Source: Spongospora subterranea f. sp. subterranea | Taxonomy: Eukaryota > Endomyxa: Phytomyxea > Phytomyxea > Plasmodiophorida | Assembly (NCBI GenBank): GCA_049724395.1 | Contig: JAUGWO010000328.1 | Coordinates: 1 to 32,258, forward strand | Direction of reading: 5' to 3' | DNA length: 32,258 nucleotides | Shown here: piece by piece, positions 20,363-29,947 of the stretch | Numbering within the stretch: the stretch's first letter is position 1 | How the letters are laid out: the number at the start of each line of letters is the position of its first letter | Program-made: the position numbers and the translations under genes | The notes under the pieces: generated by a model | What the model was told of the DNA's origin: nothing | Database searches by the model: none | The model's input: only the letters and a program-made list of their open reading frames with translations

Positions 20363-20845
20363 CTATGATCTTAATGAGCAACTGCACAATTCCCAACGCG
20401 GTTGGACATTACCATGATTGATATCATTAGTGTCTTGGTTTAGGCGATTTATGATTGAAGGTTCGCGAGAGCGAATGTTCATCACAGGCAGACGATGTAG
20501 TCGTCTCAAGTTGATGGGCGACTCCCCAGATCCCAATGCGGTTGGAGCATTATCATTACCGAAAACATTAGAGATTTGCGCCAGGATAACATTGATATCC
20601 CGTTGGATGTCCTCCCGTTGGATATGCTCCCTTTGACGTGTCACGACCTGAGGTGACGGATGGTCAGGAATTGAAGGTTCGAGAGAGCGAGTGTCCATTA
20701 CAGACACACGAGGTAGTCGTCTTGAGTTAATGATCGACTCCCCAAATCCCCATGCGGTTGGACCATTATCATGATCGATATCATTAGAGATTTGCGCCAG
20801 GATAACATTGATATTCCGTTGGATGTCCTCCCATTGGCGTGTCAC
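20363..20845 (-). pseudogene. Tandemly repeated middle of the cassette II secreted gene
   Basis: A 160-codon frame made of two units of about 67-71 residues plus a partial third. Each unit starts with VVTRQ, has NVILAQISN and ends EPSI. Unit lengths are multiples of three and the frame stays open, so the duplication arose or was kept in coding sequence. Cassette I has no equivalent. No functional motif is recognised. Confidence 0.45.
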
Positions 20846-20871
20846 GACCTGGGGTGACGGATCCTCAGGAA

Positions 20872-20967
20872 TTAAAGGTCCGAATCGAGAGCACTGCGAT
20901 CACGAATAAAAGAGTAAGCAATGGGCAATAATGAGAGAAGAAATAGAGGTCCAACGATGCGCGACAT
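20872..20967 (-). pseudogene. Signal-peptide start of the cassette II secreted gene
   Basis: ATG at 20,967. The 31-codon frame begins with a signal peptide almost identical to cassette I (MSRIVGPLFLLSLLPIAYS) and then stops (TAA 20,872-20,874). The repeated region that follows is open in another register, so a frameshift or unrecognised splicing separates them. Confidence 0.6.
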
Positions 20968-21246
20968 TTGATACAATATCGTAATGAAGGCGGTTTGACC
21001 TCACAGTCACCCGTTGGCGGACTCGGACTCCGACACGGACTCCGTCACGGACCATTTATTTGGCGACACCAGTGCGACACCACTCTGGGATTACAGTACT
21101 GACGTGGATGATGTCACGATGACCGTTGATGACCATTGATGACCGTTGATTGACGATCTACAGTGACACAGCTGTTGATATCTAATATATAATCTCCATT
21201 GACGATCAGAGAGATGAATCACATATAGGAATGGATAGACCACTAG

Positions 21247-22144
21247 CCCTGATCCCCATAACCGGCTAGACCCGTCAGACTAACGGCCCAGAAATACAGT
21301 TTTCTAAAGCAAATTCTGATCCACCCACTGGATTTTTCTTGAAAAAAATTTGGCGATCATTTTTGAGCGGATGTAAAGTGAGGCCCACCAGGTTTTGGTT
21401 CGGCCACAACATCATCCGTTGGCCTAGCTGCGCTATTGTCAGGGTTATCTCAAAGGTAAAGTGTCATGGACGTCTTTGTTGACGGATCGAAGTACAGTTT
21501 GGTTCATTTTTCTGTTGGCAATCCATTATCGATATTGCACTGCGAATTCTTGGCACAATGGCGACAATTTCTTGCGAGCGATTCCAGCGATGAAGAGTGG
21601 GATTGTCCACAAAAACACCGAGTGGAATTTCTTGAGTGCAGGCGAGCTCGGAGAGTTCAACATCACTAGTACAGGGATGGACGAAGTGCTCCTTTCAACT
21701 GCAATTCCAGAAATCAAGGGTCGCAATGCTCGACAGTTGCTGTACAGACAATCGAATAATGATGTCGCCCTTAGCGACGTGGTGAATTATTTTCTTGAAT
21801 CGATCATCGCTGCTGTATTTTCTGTTGTTTTGGAAGGACTACCTCACGGCGAGAAAGTGGTTGGCAGCGAAATCGTTCAATTCGTCACGATTTTAGTGTA
21901 CGTTTCGTTGTACCGAACGACTCCGACGAAGTTTTTCAAACGTCAATACGCTTTTCTGTATCCGATGGCTGCTGCATTGGATCAGGAGATGCATTCAGAA
22001 AGGTTTTGAAAGCTTTGAACAAGAAGCGGTCCAGCGCGAATGGTGGTACGTGGGATGTCCCGTTTATCTGTCGATCCTGTAGTTCGTTCAATGGAACAGT
22101 CGTTAACAGTGTTTAGCTGCAAAATGGCCTATATTGGGGCAACA
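21247..22144 (+). mobile_element. piggyBac-like element copy A (5' end only, truncated)
   Basis: About 0.9 kb matches the 5' end of element B (27,328 back to about 26,370, opposite orientation), starting with the terminus CCCTGATCCCCATA. It covers the 5' end, the N-terminal transposase region and stops before the first catalytic aspartate block. Two palindromes present in B near this end are missing. Its frame is broken at least once: an extra A in the run near 21,610 separates the start (MDVFVDGSKY) from the rest. The four bases outside the terminus are CTAG, not TTAA. The right end is not found. Confidence 0.8.
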
Positions 22145-22670
22145 GTGACACAATGGAAGTTCTTGGATTTCCATCTCGCGATAACGCAATTGGGAGAAAA
22201 CATGTTTTCAAAAGCGGATGTCAGGTTTGTGATAATACCGAACTTTATGGATGAGGTCCAGTTTGAAATTTATGTGAAGGGTTCAGTGAACACCTACAAC
22301 GCAAATCATCAATGATCCCTTCACCGCTGCCGATTGCGGGTCATGGTAAGTGGTTCCCGACAATCTGATTAGTATCGCCAGACACACCATTCGCCCGTCT
22401 TCTTTTCTCACCCCGTTCGTGGTGTCAGATCATGGGCAAAATTCTCCTCAGCTCACGACGGTGGAAATAACCGTTGAGCCGTCAGTTTTATCGCTTTGTT
22501 CCAAGTTGGGACTCAACACTTGGATTTCCCAACCCCTGGCGTGATTTTGAACCCTTGCTGGAATACAGGCGGGTCTGGAATGACAATTGTGTTGCCACGA
22601 GACGGTTCCCCGCTTTGTCTCTAATGAAAGCGATTGACATTTGAACAAAATCGAGGGTTGATCCAACGTA
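22145..22670. other. Unassigned stretch after piggyBac copy A
   Basis: The first 170 bases are open on the plus strand (to TGA 22,313-22,315) and read DVRFVIIPNF and FEIYVKGSVNTYN, which weakly resembles VIRLFVKGNTDAT in the cassette III minus-strand frame. It may be a fragment of that gene family into which copy A was inserted. The rest shows nothing recognisable. Confidence 0.3.
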
Positions 22671-23270
22671 GTTACAAGACCCCAACACCACAAGGACGTT
22701 TATTTGAGGAAGTACTCCTGACCTGCAAAATACGATCGTGATGACGGCGCTCTTCTACCATTGATCAAACGACATAAGGCCCTTTTGTGGGCCAATGCTT
22801 CAAAACAATATTGAACATGGGAAGTTGTTCAGGGGAAAATGAGTCAATGATCATTGATCAATACCAGTTGAGAGATGATTGTAGGTGAGGAATAACGACT
22901 ATAGTCGTAATCTCAAACGATCACAAATCCCACAGCAATATCCTCAATTGATCTACAGCTGTGGTCAGGTCGATTCCGACCTCATTATCGGTCCACCAAA
23001 CACTCACTTTTGTCGCGTCTGTGTTGCCTTTCACAAATAACCTGATTACTGTCCTTTGGTTTGTCCCCGTTATGATATTGTCAACAGGTCTCACGATCAT
23101 TTCCTCCCTGGGGATATGAAGTTGAACATAATTCCCGGCTCTTGACCTACACCAAGATGATAATCGTCTTCGACAGTGTTATAACCAACAAGGGCGCACA
23201 GGCCTCAACAATGAACAGGGGAAACGGCGAACTGTCCAAGATCGGATCTGGTATGTGATTTCCAAATAAA
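22670..23270 (+). repeat. Cassette III: decayed copy (plus orientation)
   Basis: Matches cassettes I and II at several ordered points: a secreted-protein C-terminal remnant near 22,735 (GATGACGGCGCTCTTCTACC), the membrane-protein region near 22,910-22,960, GTTATGATATT--CAACAG near 23,070, and GGCGAACTGTCC--GATCGGATCTGGTAT near 23,230. The signal-peptide end is missing. More diverged than I against II, so an older copy. Confidence 0.6.
22921..23178 (-). pseudogene. Membrane-protein-gene remnant, cassette III
   Basis: An 85-codon open stretch (first Met at 23,100) reading EEMIVRPVDNIITGTNQRTV, VIRLFVKGNTDATKV and WWTDNEVGIDL. It ends RILLWDL in the same register as the transmembrane segment WILLLGFG of cassettes I and II; one T is missing in the run, causing the early stop. 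The upstream part looks like ordinary globular protein, possibly beta-rich, and hints at what lies before the membrane tail. Family unknown. Confidence 0.4.
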
Positions 23271-23544
23271 ACAAGCTGAGGTCAAAACGAATGGGGTTTT
23301 ATCGTCAATTATCAACTGCCTCTGATCCTGAAATTCACTTTCATTGTTGTCTGTCCATCACAACATTCTTGGCCGTTTACACCCGAATAGAGATGATGTA
23401 GTTAGAACCTGAATTACGTATAAACATTTATCCATCACGACTCCATAAAGGCCAATCTTCCTTGGTTGAAAAACTGATCGGAAACTCCAGTCACGATCCG
23501 TCAATCACAATCCGTGTTCTGACAGACGACATTAATGTTGTTAG

Positions 23545-23705
23545 TGGTCGATCCGTTCCTATATGTGATTCATCTCTCTGATCGCTTATTCACAGTCAAT
23601 GGCGATGATATATCAGATATGAACAGCTGTGTCACTGTAGATCCTCAATCAACGGTCATCATGACATCATCCTCGTCAGTCATGTAATCCCAGATTTAGG
23701 GGTGG
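23545..23705 (+). repeat. Cassette IV: promoter fragment only
   Basis: Matches the region upstream of the cassette II ATG (21,070-21,245, reversed), including CCTATATGTGATTCATCTCTC, CTGTGTCACTGTAGATC and TGTAATCCCAGA. It points rightwards, but the coding part is absent: piggyBac element B starts at 23,730. It also shows the pre-insertion sequence of copy A (GTTAGTGGTC). Confidence 0.7.
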
Positions 23706-23742
23706 GCACATTTCGGTTAAAGTCCAGAGTTAACCGGTTCGT

Positions 23743-23752
23743 AGCCGGCATA
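23743..23752 (+). repeat. Terminal AGCCGGCATA motif, 3' end of element B
   Basis: TTAACCGG, then AGCCGGCATA, stand here as at the 5' end (TTAACCCTG, then AGCCGGCATA), 9 against 13 bases after TTAA. A related palindrome CATAGCCGGCTATG lies 180 bases inside (23,930-23,943). These are probable transposase-binding sites. Confidence 0.6.
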
Positions 23753-23859
23753 TGTTGAACACCTGAGATTGTGTCTGAGGGCACAGCTTTTTCTATCAAA
23801 CAATAAATCTGGCTTGACTAATCAATTCTGAACGACACCAAGCTTTTTGAAAACAAATG

Positions 23860-23865
23860 TTTATT
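23860..23865 (-). terminator. Poly(A) signal of piggyBac-like element B
   Basis: AATAAA on the minus strand, 75 bases after the final stop (23,939) and inside the element. Confidence 0.5.
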
Positions 23866-23938
23866 TTTCGCCTCAAAAACCAAATTGCCGAAAACGAGGT
23901 TTTTGGACACCGCAGCTCCATACAAAAACCATAGCCGG

Positions 23939-26900
23939 CTATGGATTGCTGATTTGGGACGCCGTTCTCACACGTCCTCTTGACCTAATTGTTGGTTCTT
24001 GGGTGTCAGAAAGATTCCCAGATACACGTCGTCTACCACGTCGTCCTCGAGCTCCTGATTCTCGGCAAGGACGGTCCCGCTGTTCAGTTCTCTGAGCGGT
24101 GTGTAGAATGTCCCAACATGAACGGCGCTGCCCAAACCCTTTCTCACCGCAAACGTGTACGCCACAAATCGTACAGGCGACCGTTGTTTGTGTGCCACAA
24201 ATGGGACATTCTTCTCTTTTGTGAGACACTCGCGCATGGAAAGTATCTTCTTGTAAACGGATTGTGCATCCTGTTGGCGAACTCAAACCCAGCTTGCTTT
24301 TCGGGGCTTTGTGGCGTTGTCGGCGGTGAGAAATGTTGGAACCTTGTCGTTCCAATTTGATTTCTGCAGCGTCGTCAACACTTGTAATGAAGCGAGTAGA
24401 TGGGACCCAGTCATCTACAAATACACTCAGAATATTCCAAAGAGAACTGTCTTTGTTCAGGGATTGTTTCAAATGTTTGTATGTTTGGAATGATCCCAGT
24501 CGTTGTTCGTGCTTCAGAAGCCGCAAAACCATATGTGAATTCATCAGAGCAGTCATAATCATACACATAACGATTATTTTTCAAAATACGAGAAACAATG
24601 CCCTGTCCGCCTTTATAGTGATTCCACTGAACAACTGCGAACAGAACCATGTCATGGACAGGCTTCACCGTTTGAGAATTAGTACAATGATTTTCCATCG
24701 CCGATTGCAGATTTTTCCAGACCTTTACAGTGTTCAAATCAACCGCGTGCCTGAACTCCTCAGGGTTGAGATCCAAACTTTGTGATGAATCGGAGCGTGA
24801 GAAGTACTGTAGATGGTTCGTGCAACAGCGGTCGATGATGCTTTCGTAAATTTCAAGGATTGGCAGGTCGACCTCTATCAATACCGCATAAATGATGTGA
24901 GTGACATCAGCAACTGTAAACAAACAATTCCTCAAAGATGTGACAGACAGATGATGCACGATTTGCGCCCTGTAATCGACTGTCCAGACCAAGTGCTTGA
25001 ACAAAGGACGATGAAGAGAAACAGCACAGAAACTTTGAGATTGATTTCCAGTGAGATCCCATGTCCCATGTCATTCGCTTCTTGAACTGTGGTATCGGTA
25101 GTCATTGTTTTGACTTCAAGCACACAAGCAAAAGGATCGCCGTCAGCTGGAGGAGAAAGTACAAAAACCCCATCAACTGATGTGGCCATCAAATGGACCA
25201 TTCGTTGATCATCAACCTTTTTCCGAAGCAGTCCACGATCTCTGCAATTTCACCCAAGAGCTTGTATCCTTGTCCATGGTTGTGTAAGAAATCGGGAAGT
25301 GCATTCCTCACGTTGCGCTCATTGACTGATCCAAGTTTCATGTGCGAGCTGGTAAAGGGTTTCATGAACCATTTCTTCATCAGCTGGGCCAAGATATTTT
25401 CGGCAGCCACAGGAGACTCCAACAACCGATCCACCAAAGTGTCTTTTGTTCCCGATAAGTTGAGTCCACGTTCCTTCAACATCGCCTTGATCTCATCGTT
25501 CCGTTTCGCCATCAGCTCAGGCTTCGAAGGAAGCTCTTGAATCCTCTCCCTTCGAATTCCAATCCATCTTAGCAGCGAACTTTCATTTTCGTCTTCGAGT
25601 GATGAATGCACAGCCCGTAGAAGAGTGGAAGCAAGCGTAGACGTTACCAGACCCACTCGTAAAATGTGCCATTCGCTCCCCCCTGCAAATGAATTATAAT
25701 CAACCAGCACAGATGTGTGTGCGTCCTTACCTTGACCAACTGTCAAAGCTATTGTCGTCTCATCGACACATTGCCTGATCAAATTATGTCCAGCAAGAGG
25801 TTCCGCAGTGTTGTGTTTGTGTTTGCAAATCCAAGTGTTGAGTCGAGGATCTGTGGAAAAAAGCATCGCAACTCGTCCTCTACCACCGCGATATGCGATA
25901 GAATACACCCATCGGTTGCCAATTTTTTTGCGAGCCACATATATGCTTTTGGCGCCTTCCTCTTGAATTTGCAAACGGCCGCGACTGCCAGGTACGTTTC
26001 CAAACGTGAACGGTGCTGATTTGATACGTTTGTAGGTGCCGATCAAATTGAACCCTTGACGACACAAAAATTCAACAAGTTCTGGAAGAAGGTATCCGCG
26101 ATCCATTGCAACAGTTTCGGACCGTCCAATAACCTGATTGGGCAGACCAACGTTTTGCATCCACATTAGTATTATCTGAGCAATATCGCCGAATCCTTCT
26201 CCTTTTCCTGCTAGTCTTAGACCGAGAACCACTGAAGAAACCAGCGACACCGTATTGGTTGAAACAACTCCAAAGGCTTTCTTGGGATTGTTGATTCGGG
26301 CGAATCCCATTTCTTCAGAGAGCATAGACGTCAATCGATATTGGTCGTCGTCTATCGAGAGAATTGTCGTGCCCCGGATGTATGCCATTTTGCAACTACA
26401 CACTGTTAACGACTGTTCCATTGAACGAACTACAGGATCGACAGTAAACGGGGCATCCCACGTACCACCATTCGAGCTGGACCGCTTCTTGTTCAAAGCT
26501 TTCAATATCTTTCTGAATGCTCCCTGATCCAATGCAGCAGCCATCGGATACAGAAAAGCGTATTGACGTTTAAAAAACTTCGTCGGAGTCGTCCGGTACA
26601 ACGAAACGTACACTAAAATTTTGATGAACTGAACGATTTCGCTGCCAACCACTTTCTCGCCGTGAGGTAGTCCTTCCAAAACAATAGAAAATACAGCAGC
26701 GATGATCGATTCAAGAAAATAATTCACCACGTCGCTAAGGGTGACATCATTATTCGATTGTCTGCACAGCAATTGTCGAGCATTGCGACAAAGTGCCTTG
26801 ATTTCTGGAATTGCAGTTGAAAGCAGCAATCTCGTCCATCCCTGTACTAGTGATGTTGAACTCTCCGAGCTGGCCTGCACTCAAGAAATTCCACTCGGTG

Positions 26901-27061
26901 TTTTGTGGACAATCCCACTCTTCATCGCTGGAATCGCTCGCAAAAAATTCTTCGAGGGTCGCCATTGTGCCAAGAAATTCGCAGTGCAATATCGATAATG
27001 GATTGCCAACAGAAAAATGAACCAAACTGTACTTCGATCCGTCAACAAAGACGTCCGTCAC
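23939..27061 (-). pseudogene. piggyBac-like transposase with SAP, PD-(D/E)XK and Cys-rich domains
   Basis: Read on the minus strand. The first ATG is at 27,061; a second at 26,965 starts MATLEEFFASDSSDEEWD, an acidic start typical of piggyBac. The long frame 26,880-25,189 has the DDE core: LSIDDDQYRL (first Asp, residue 177 of that frame) and VAMDRGYLLPELVEFL followed by GTYKRIK (second Asp, residue 260). A SAP domain follows (KPELMAKRNDEIKAML, TKDTLVDRLLE, about residues 455-490), then, in the next frames, a nuclease module: SVDGVFVL, CVLEVKTMT (ExK) and DYRAQIVHHL (YqaJ-like Gln motif). The late piggyBac block reads WNHYKGGQGIVSRILKNN, where piggyBac has GGVD, so the third Asp is not evident. 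The C-terminus has CPICG and CTICGVHVC, like the piggyBac Cys-rich domain. Frame changes lie near 26,840, 25,200, 25,030 and 24,430. The element would need an intact relative for transposition. Confidence 0.7.
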
Positions 27062-27235
27062 ACTTTACCTTTGAGAGAACCCTCACAAAGCGCAGCTAGG
27101 CCACGGATGATTTTGTGGCGGAACCAAACCTGGTGGGCGCACTTTACATCCGCCCAAAAATGATCGTCAAATTTTTTTCAAGAAAAATCCAATGGGTGGT
27201 TCAAAATTTGCTTTTGAAAACTGTATTTTTTGGGC

Positions 27236-27266
27236 CGTTAGCCGGCATATTATGCCGGCTAACGGG
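27236..27266. repeat. 31-bp palindrome, inner (element B 5' end)
   Basis: Perfect arms CCGTTAGCCGGCATA and TATGCCGGCTAACGG around a central T. Each arm carries AGCCGGCATA. Absent from the same position of copy A, which keeps only CTAACGG. Confidence 0.9.
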
Positions 27267-27292
27267 TCAAAACGCAAAAACTGCAAATCTCC

Positions 27293-27316
27293 GTGGCCGG
27301 CATATTATGCCGGCTA
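27293..27316. repeat. Terminal palindrome, outer (element B 5' end)
   Basis: Arms GGCCGGCATA and TATGCCGGCTA around a central T, 12 bases from the element terminus. Shares the AGCCGGCATA half-site with the inner palindrome and with the other end of the element (23,743-23,752). Confidence 0.85.
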
Positions 27317-27332
27317 TGGGGATCAGGGTTAA

Positions 27333-27653
27333 GGACGGGCCAGGCTTAAGGGGATACTGGGCATGAAATTTCTGAATCGCTTCCTGCAATGCCGGCGTTG
27401 CGCCGAGGGTTCGTGCCGGTTCCCACGATCGCTCCGATGGTGGATAGTTCTCCCAATCGAGATAGTACTGGAGTTGGTTGCGGTACCACCGAGAGTCGAG
27501 GACTGCATGGACAATATAGAGTGGTTCATGGTTATGAGAATCGAGGATCACGGGAGGCGGTGGCGGTTGAGTACGCTCTGGGATATCATTCTCTATATAT
27601 GGTGACAGCAGTGCGGTGTGGAAGGCATTATGGAGCTTGGACGTGTCAGGCAA
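27333..27653 (-). pseudogene. Chromodomain end of the Ty3 fossil
   Basis: Ends with a chromodomain-like block: YIVHAVLDSRWYRNQ, LQYYLDWENYPPSERSWEPA, and a last YPLKPGP. Chromodomains guide chromovirus integration to modified chromatin. The open frame continues a few codons into element B, whose TTAA lies directly after this block. Confidence 0.8.
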
Positions 27654-27659
27654 TGATAA

Positions 27660-28995
27660 CCTATAGGGGATGGGAACCGTAAACCGCGAAAAATGGCGTC
27701 ATCTTCGTCGCCGAGTGATCGGCATTATTGTAGGCGAACTCGGCCATGGGTAATAAATCCGCCCAGTCGTCCTGTTGAAAATTGATAAAACAACGTATGT
27801 ACTGTTCCAGGATTTGGTTCACTCGTTCGGTTTGTCCATCGGTCTGCGGGTGTCGAGAGGATGCGAGTTTCCTATCGATCTCAAGTCGAGATAAAAGTTG
27901 TTTCCAAAACTTCGAGACGAATTGAGGTCCACCGGTCTGAAATAATCTCGTCTGGTAGTCCATGTAGTTTGAACACATTCTGTAATAGCAAGTCGACTAA
28001 CCCTGCAGCAGTGAGCGATTCTTTACAAGGGATGAAATGACTCATCTTGGACAATCGATCCACCACGACTAAAATTGAATCGAAACCTTTAGATTTTGGC
28101 AACTTGACGATGAAGTCCATGGTGATTGAGCGCCAAATATCATCGGGAACCGGCAATGGGCAGAGCAACCCGTGTGGTCGATGACGACTGGATTTGGCTC
28201 GGCCACAAACATCGCACGATTTCACATACTTCTTAACGTAGCAGGTCATTCCGGGCCACCAGTACTCTCGTCCTACCGACTTGATGGTCTTGGAGACCCC
28301 GAAATGGCCGCTTACTGGAGCATCGTGACGTACTCTGAGAATGTCGAGTTGACAGTCCTCTCCCGCCACGACGAGTGCTTGGTCCTTGTAAAGGGCGTCG
28401 TCGTGAAGTCGAAAATCGTCTATGGGCAATCTCGAAATGATGTCTTGAACGAATGCGTCCGATTTCTGGTTAGTTCTGATGCGCTCCAACATTGGTTTCG
28501 GAAAGGTAATTCTCGCGGCACACAACTTCTCCGGAGGTGGTCCTTGTTGATCGGGTCGAGGCAACAGTTGGTCAGGGCGCAGTATCGATGTACGTTGAAA
28601 ACTCCAGCTAGGGTCCATTGGTTTGATCTCGGATTCTGGGCGTCGCGACAACGCGTCGGGTTTTCCAGATAGGCTACCAGGTCGATGCACAATGACGAAC
28701 TGATATTCCGCGAGTCGCACTGACCAGCGTGCTTGGCGACGATTGAGAGTTTTGGATGATGTAAAGTAAATCAAGTTCTTATGATCGCTGTATACCGTAA
28801 TTTCGTGCTGTGCGCCCTCAAGGAAGTGCCGCCACACTTGAAAAGACGTAACGATCGCCAGCAAGTCTTTGTCGTGGACGTCATAATTTAATTCCGGCGC
28901 CGCCAACTTCCTTGAGTAGAACGCGATTGGATGCAATTTACCATCGAGTTGTGGCTGTGAGATAACGGCCCCCAGCGCGAAATCAGAAGCGTCAG
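27660..28995 (-). pseudogene. Ty3 RNase H and integrase fossil
   Basis: RNase H starts LETDASDFALGAVISQP and includes YSDHKNL and PDALSRRP. The integrase has the HHCC zinc region (HFGVSKTIKSVGREYWW, CDVCGRAKS), the core MDFIVKLPKS and LVVVDRLSKM, then SSRHPQTDGQTERVNQ. Standard chromovirus order. Confidence 0.85.
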
Positions 28996-29008
28996 TCTCC
29001 AATATGAT

Positions 29009-29428
29009 AGCTTGGTTCATGTCTGTCCCTGTTGGTGGCAGGCATGTCCGGGTGAGTGTTGGACATGAGTTCGAAACCCCGTTAGTGATGGAATTTTGGG
29101 AGACCCCCCAAGGTTGCATCCAATACGGAAAAGTAGAGTGAATGTTGAGCACGAAGGTCTGACCACGTGGCCTCTAATGAATGTGGGAGAGCGAGCTGTT
29201 TGCAGTAAACTCGGAAACTCTGGATAGGCAATGTAATCAGGTGGGGGCAGGTCCCATTCGGTGTGGTCGTTAGGACAGATTATGTTGCTGAATCCAGCTG
29301 GTCTAATAGGTTCCTTCATTGGATACCCAAGCTACTTGTAGCGGCCAGGCGGAAGTAGGGAAAGCCTGGTAGTACACAGGCTGACTCAACCCATAAGATC
29401 CCGCGTCCTTGTATACCATACCATACCA
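29009..29428 (+). mobile_element. SINE-like insertion (420 bp) with 13-bp target-site duplication
   Basis: The insert is flanked by TCTCCAATATGAT at 28,996-29,008 and 29,429-29,441 and separates two blocks that join smoothly in Ty3 RT/RNase H, so it is a real insertion. Its left part has a perfect pol III B-box, GTTCGAAAC (29,069-29,077), and a weak A-box-like TGGTGGCAGGCATG about 36 bases upstream. Its right end is a short (CCATA)n-type repeat. Size, tail and duplication fit a tRNA-derived SINE. No protein-coding content. A second copy was not found in the window. Confidence 0.6.
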
Positions 29429-29449
29429 TCTCCAATATGATCGGTACAT

Positions 29450-29945
29450 TCGGGTCAAAGTGTTTCATAACAGGCGCCGTGGTGAACGCTCGTTTCAGGG
29501 TCACGAACGGTGACTCGGCCGCGCTCGACCAAGTAAATGGGTGGTTTTTTCTCGTCAGCGCCGTCAAAGGTGAAGATATTTTGGCGAAGTCAACGATGAA
29601 CTCCCTGTAGAAGTTAGCAAAGCCTAAGAAACTTTGGACGTCCTTAGCTGTCGCTGGAGTCGCCCAGTCAAGGATAGTCTCTCCCTTGCTTGGTCCATCT
29701 TGATGCTGCTGTCGGTGACCAGATACCCGAGGAATTCGACTTCCTGAGCGTCGAACACGCATTTTTCGAGTTTTGCAAATAAACCTGCTGAACGCAACTT
29801 GGTCAGTACTAGTCGAACATTAACGTCGTGCTGCAGCGCGTTGTTCGAGTAGATCAAGATGTGGTCGAGGTAAACAACCACAAATTGGTCAAGGTATTCC
29901 CGGAGGACGTCGTTCATAAATCTTTGAAAATAGCCGGGAGCGTTC
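29450..29945 (-). pseudogene. Ty3 reverse-transcriptase core fossil
   Basis: Starts at NAPGYFQRFMNDVL; the active-site region reads VVYLDHILIYS (usually YxDD). FLGFANFYREFI and the connection region follow. The N-terminal RT part is not seen: the minisatellite begins directly beside this block. Confidence 0.8.
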
Positions 29946-29947
29946 AT

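Larger units (their letters stand above)
19545..21242 (-). repeat. Cassette II: inverted copy of the secreted/membrane cassette
   Basis: On the minus strand this region matches cassette I (1905-2850) in order: promoter blocks, 12-bp repeats, ATG with signal peptide, C-terminal domain, then the converging membrane-protein tail. Its far end also matches cassette III (for example GGCGAACAGTCCATGATCGG against GGCGAACTGTCCAAGATCGG). The middle of the secreted gene is expanded by a tandem duplication not present in cassette I. Confidence 0.8.
23730..27332 (-). mobile_element. piggyBac-like transposon, element B (nearly complete, with SAP and nuclease modules)
   Basis: About 3.6 kb on the minus strand, bounded by TTAA on both sides (23,730-23,733 and 27,329-27,332). 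Its right end begins CCCTGATCCCC after TTAA; TTAA-CCC ends are the hallmark of the piggyBac superfamily. Both ends share the motif AGCCGGCATA, and two large palindromes lie near the 5' end. It encodes a DDE-type transposase with extra domains, broken by about four frame changes, and has an AATAAA near its 3' end. A second, truncated copy lies at 21,247-22,144. It adjoins the 3' end of the Ty3 chromovirus fossil at 27.33 kb. Confidence 0.8.

Noticed and set aside
29033-29085. Possible tRNA gene
   Set aside because: The B-box is good but no full cloverleaf with acceptor stem could be folded by eye; a SINE head fits the 13-bp duplications better.
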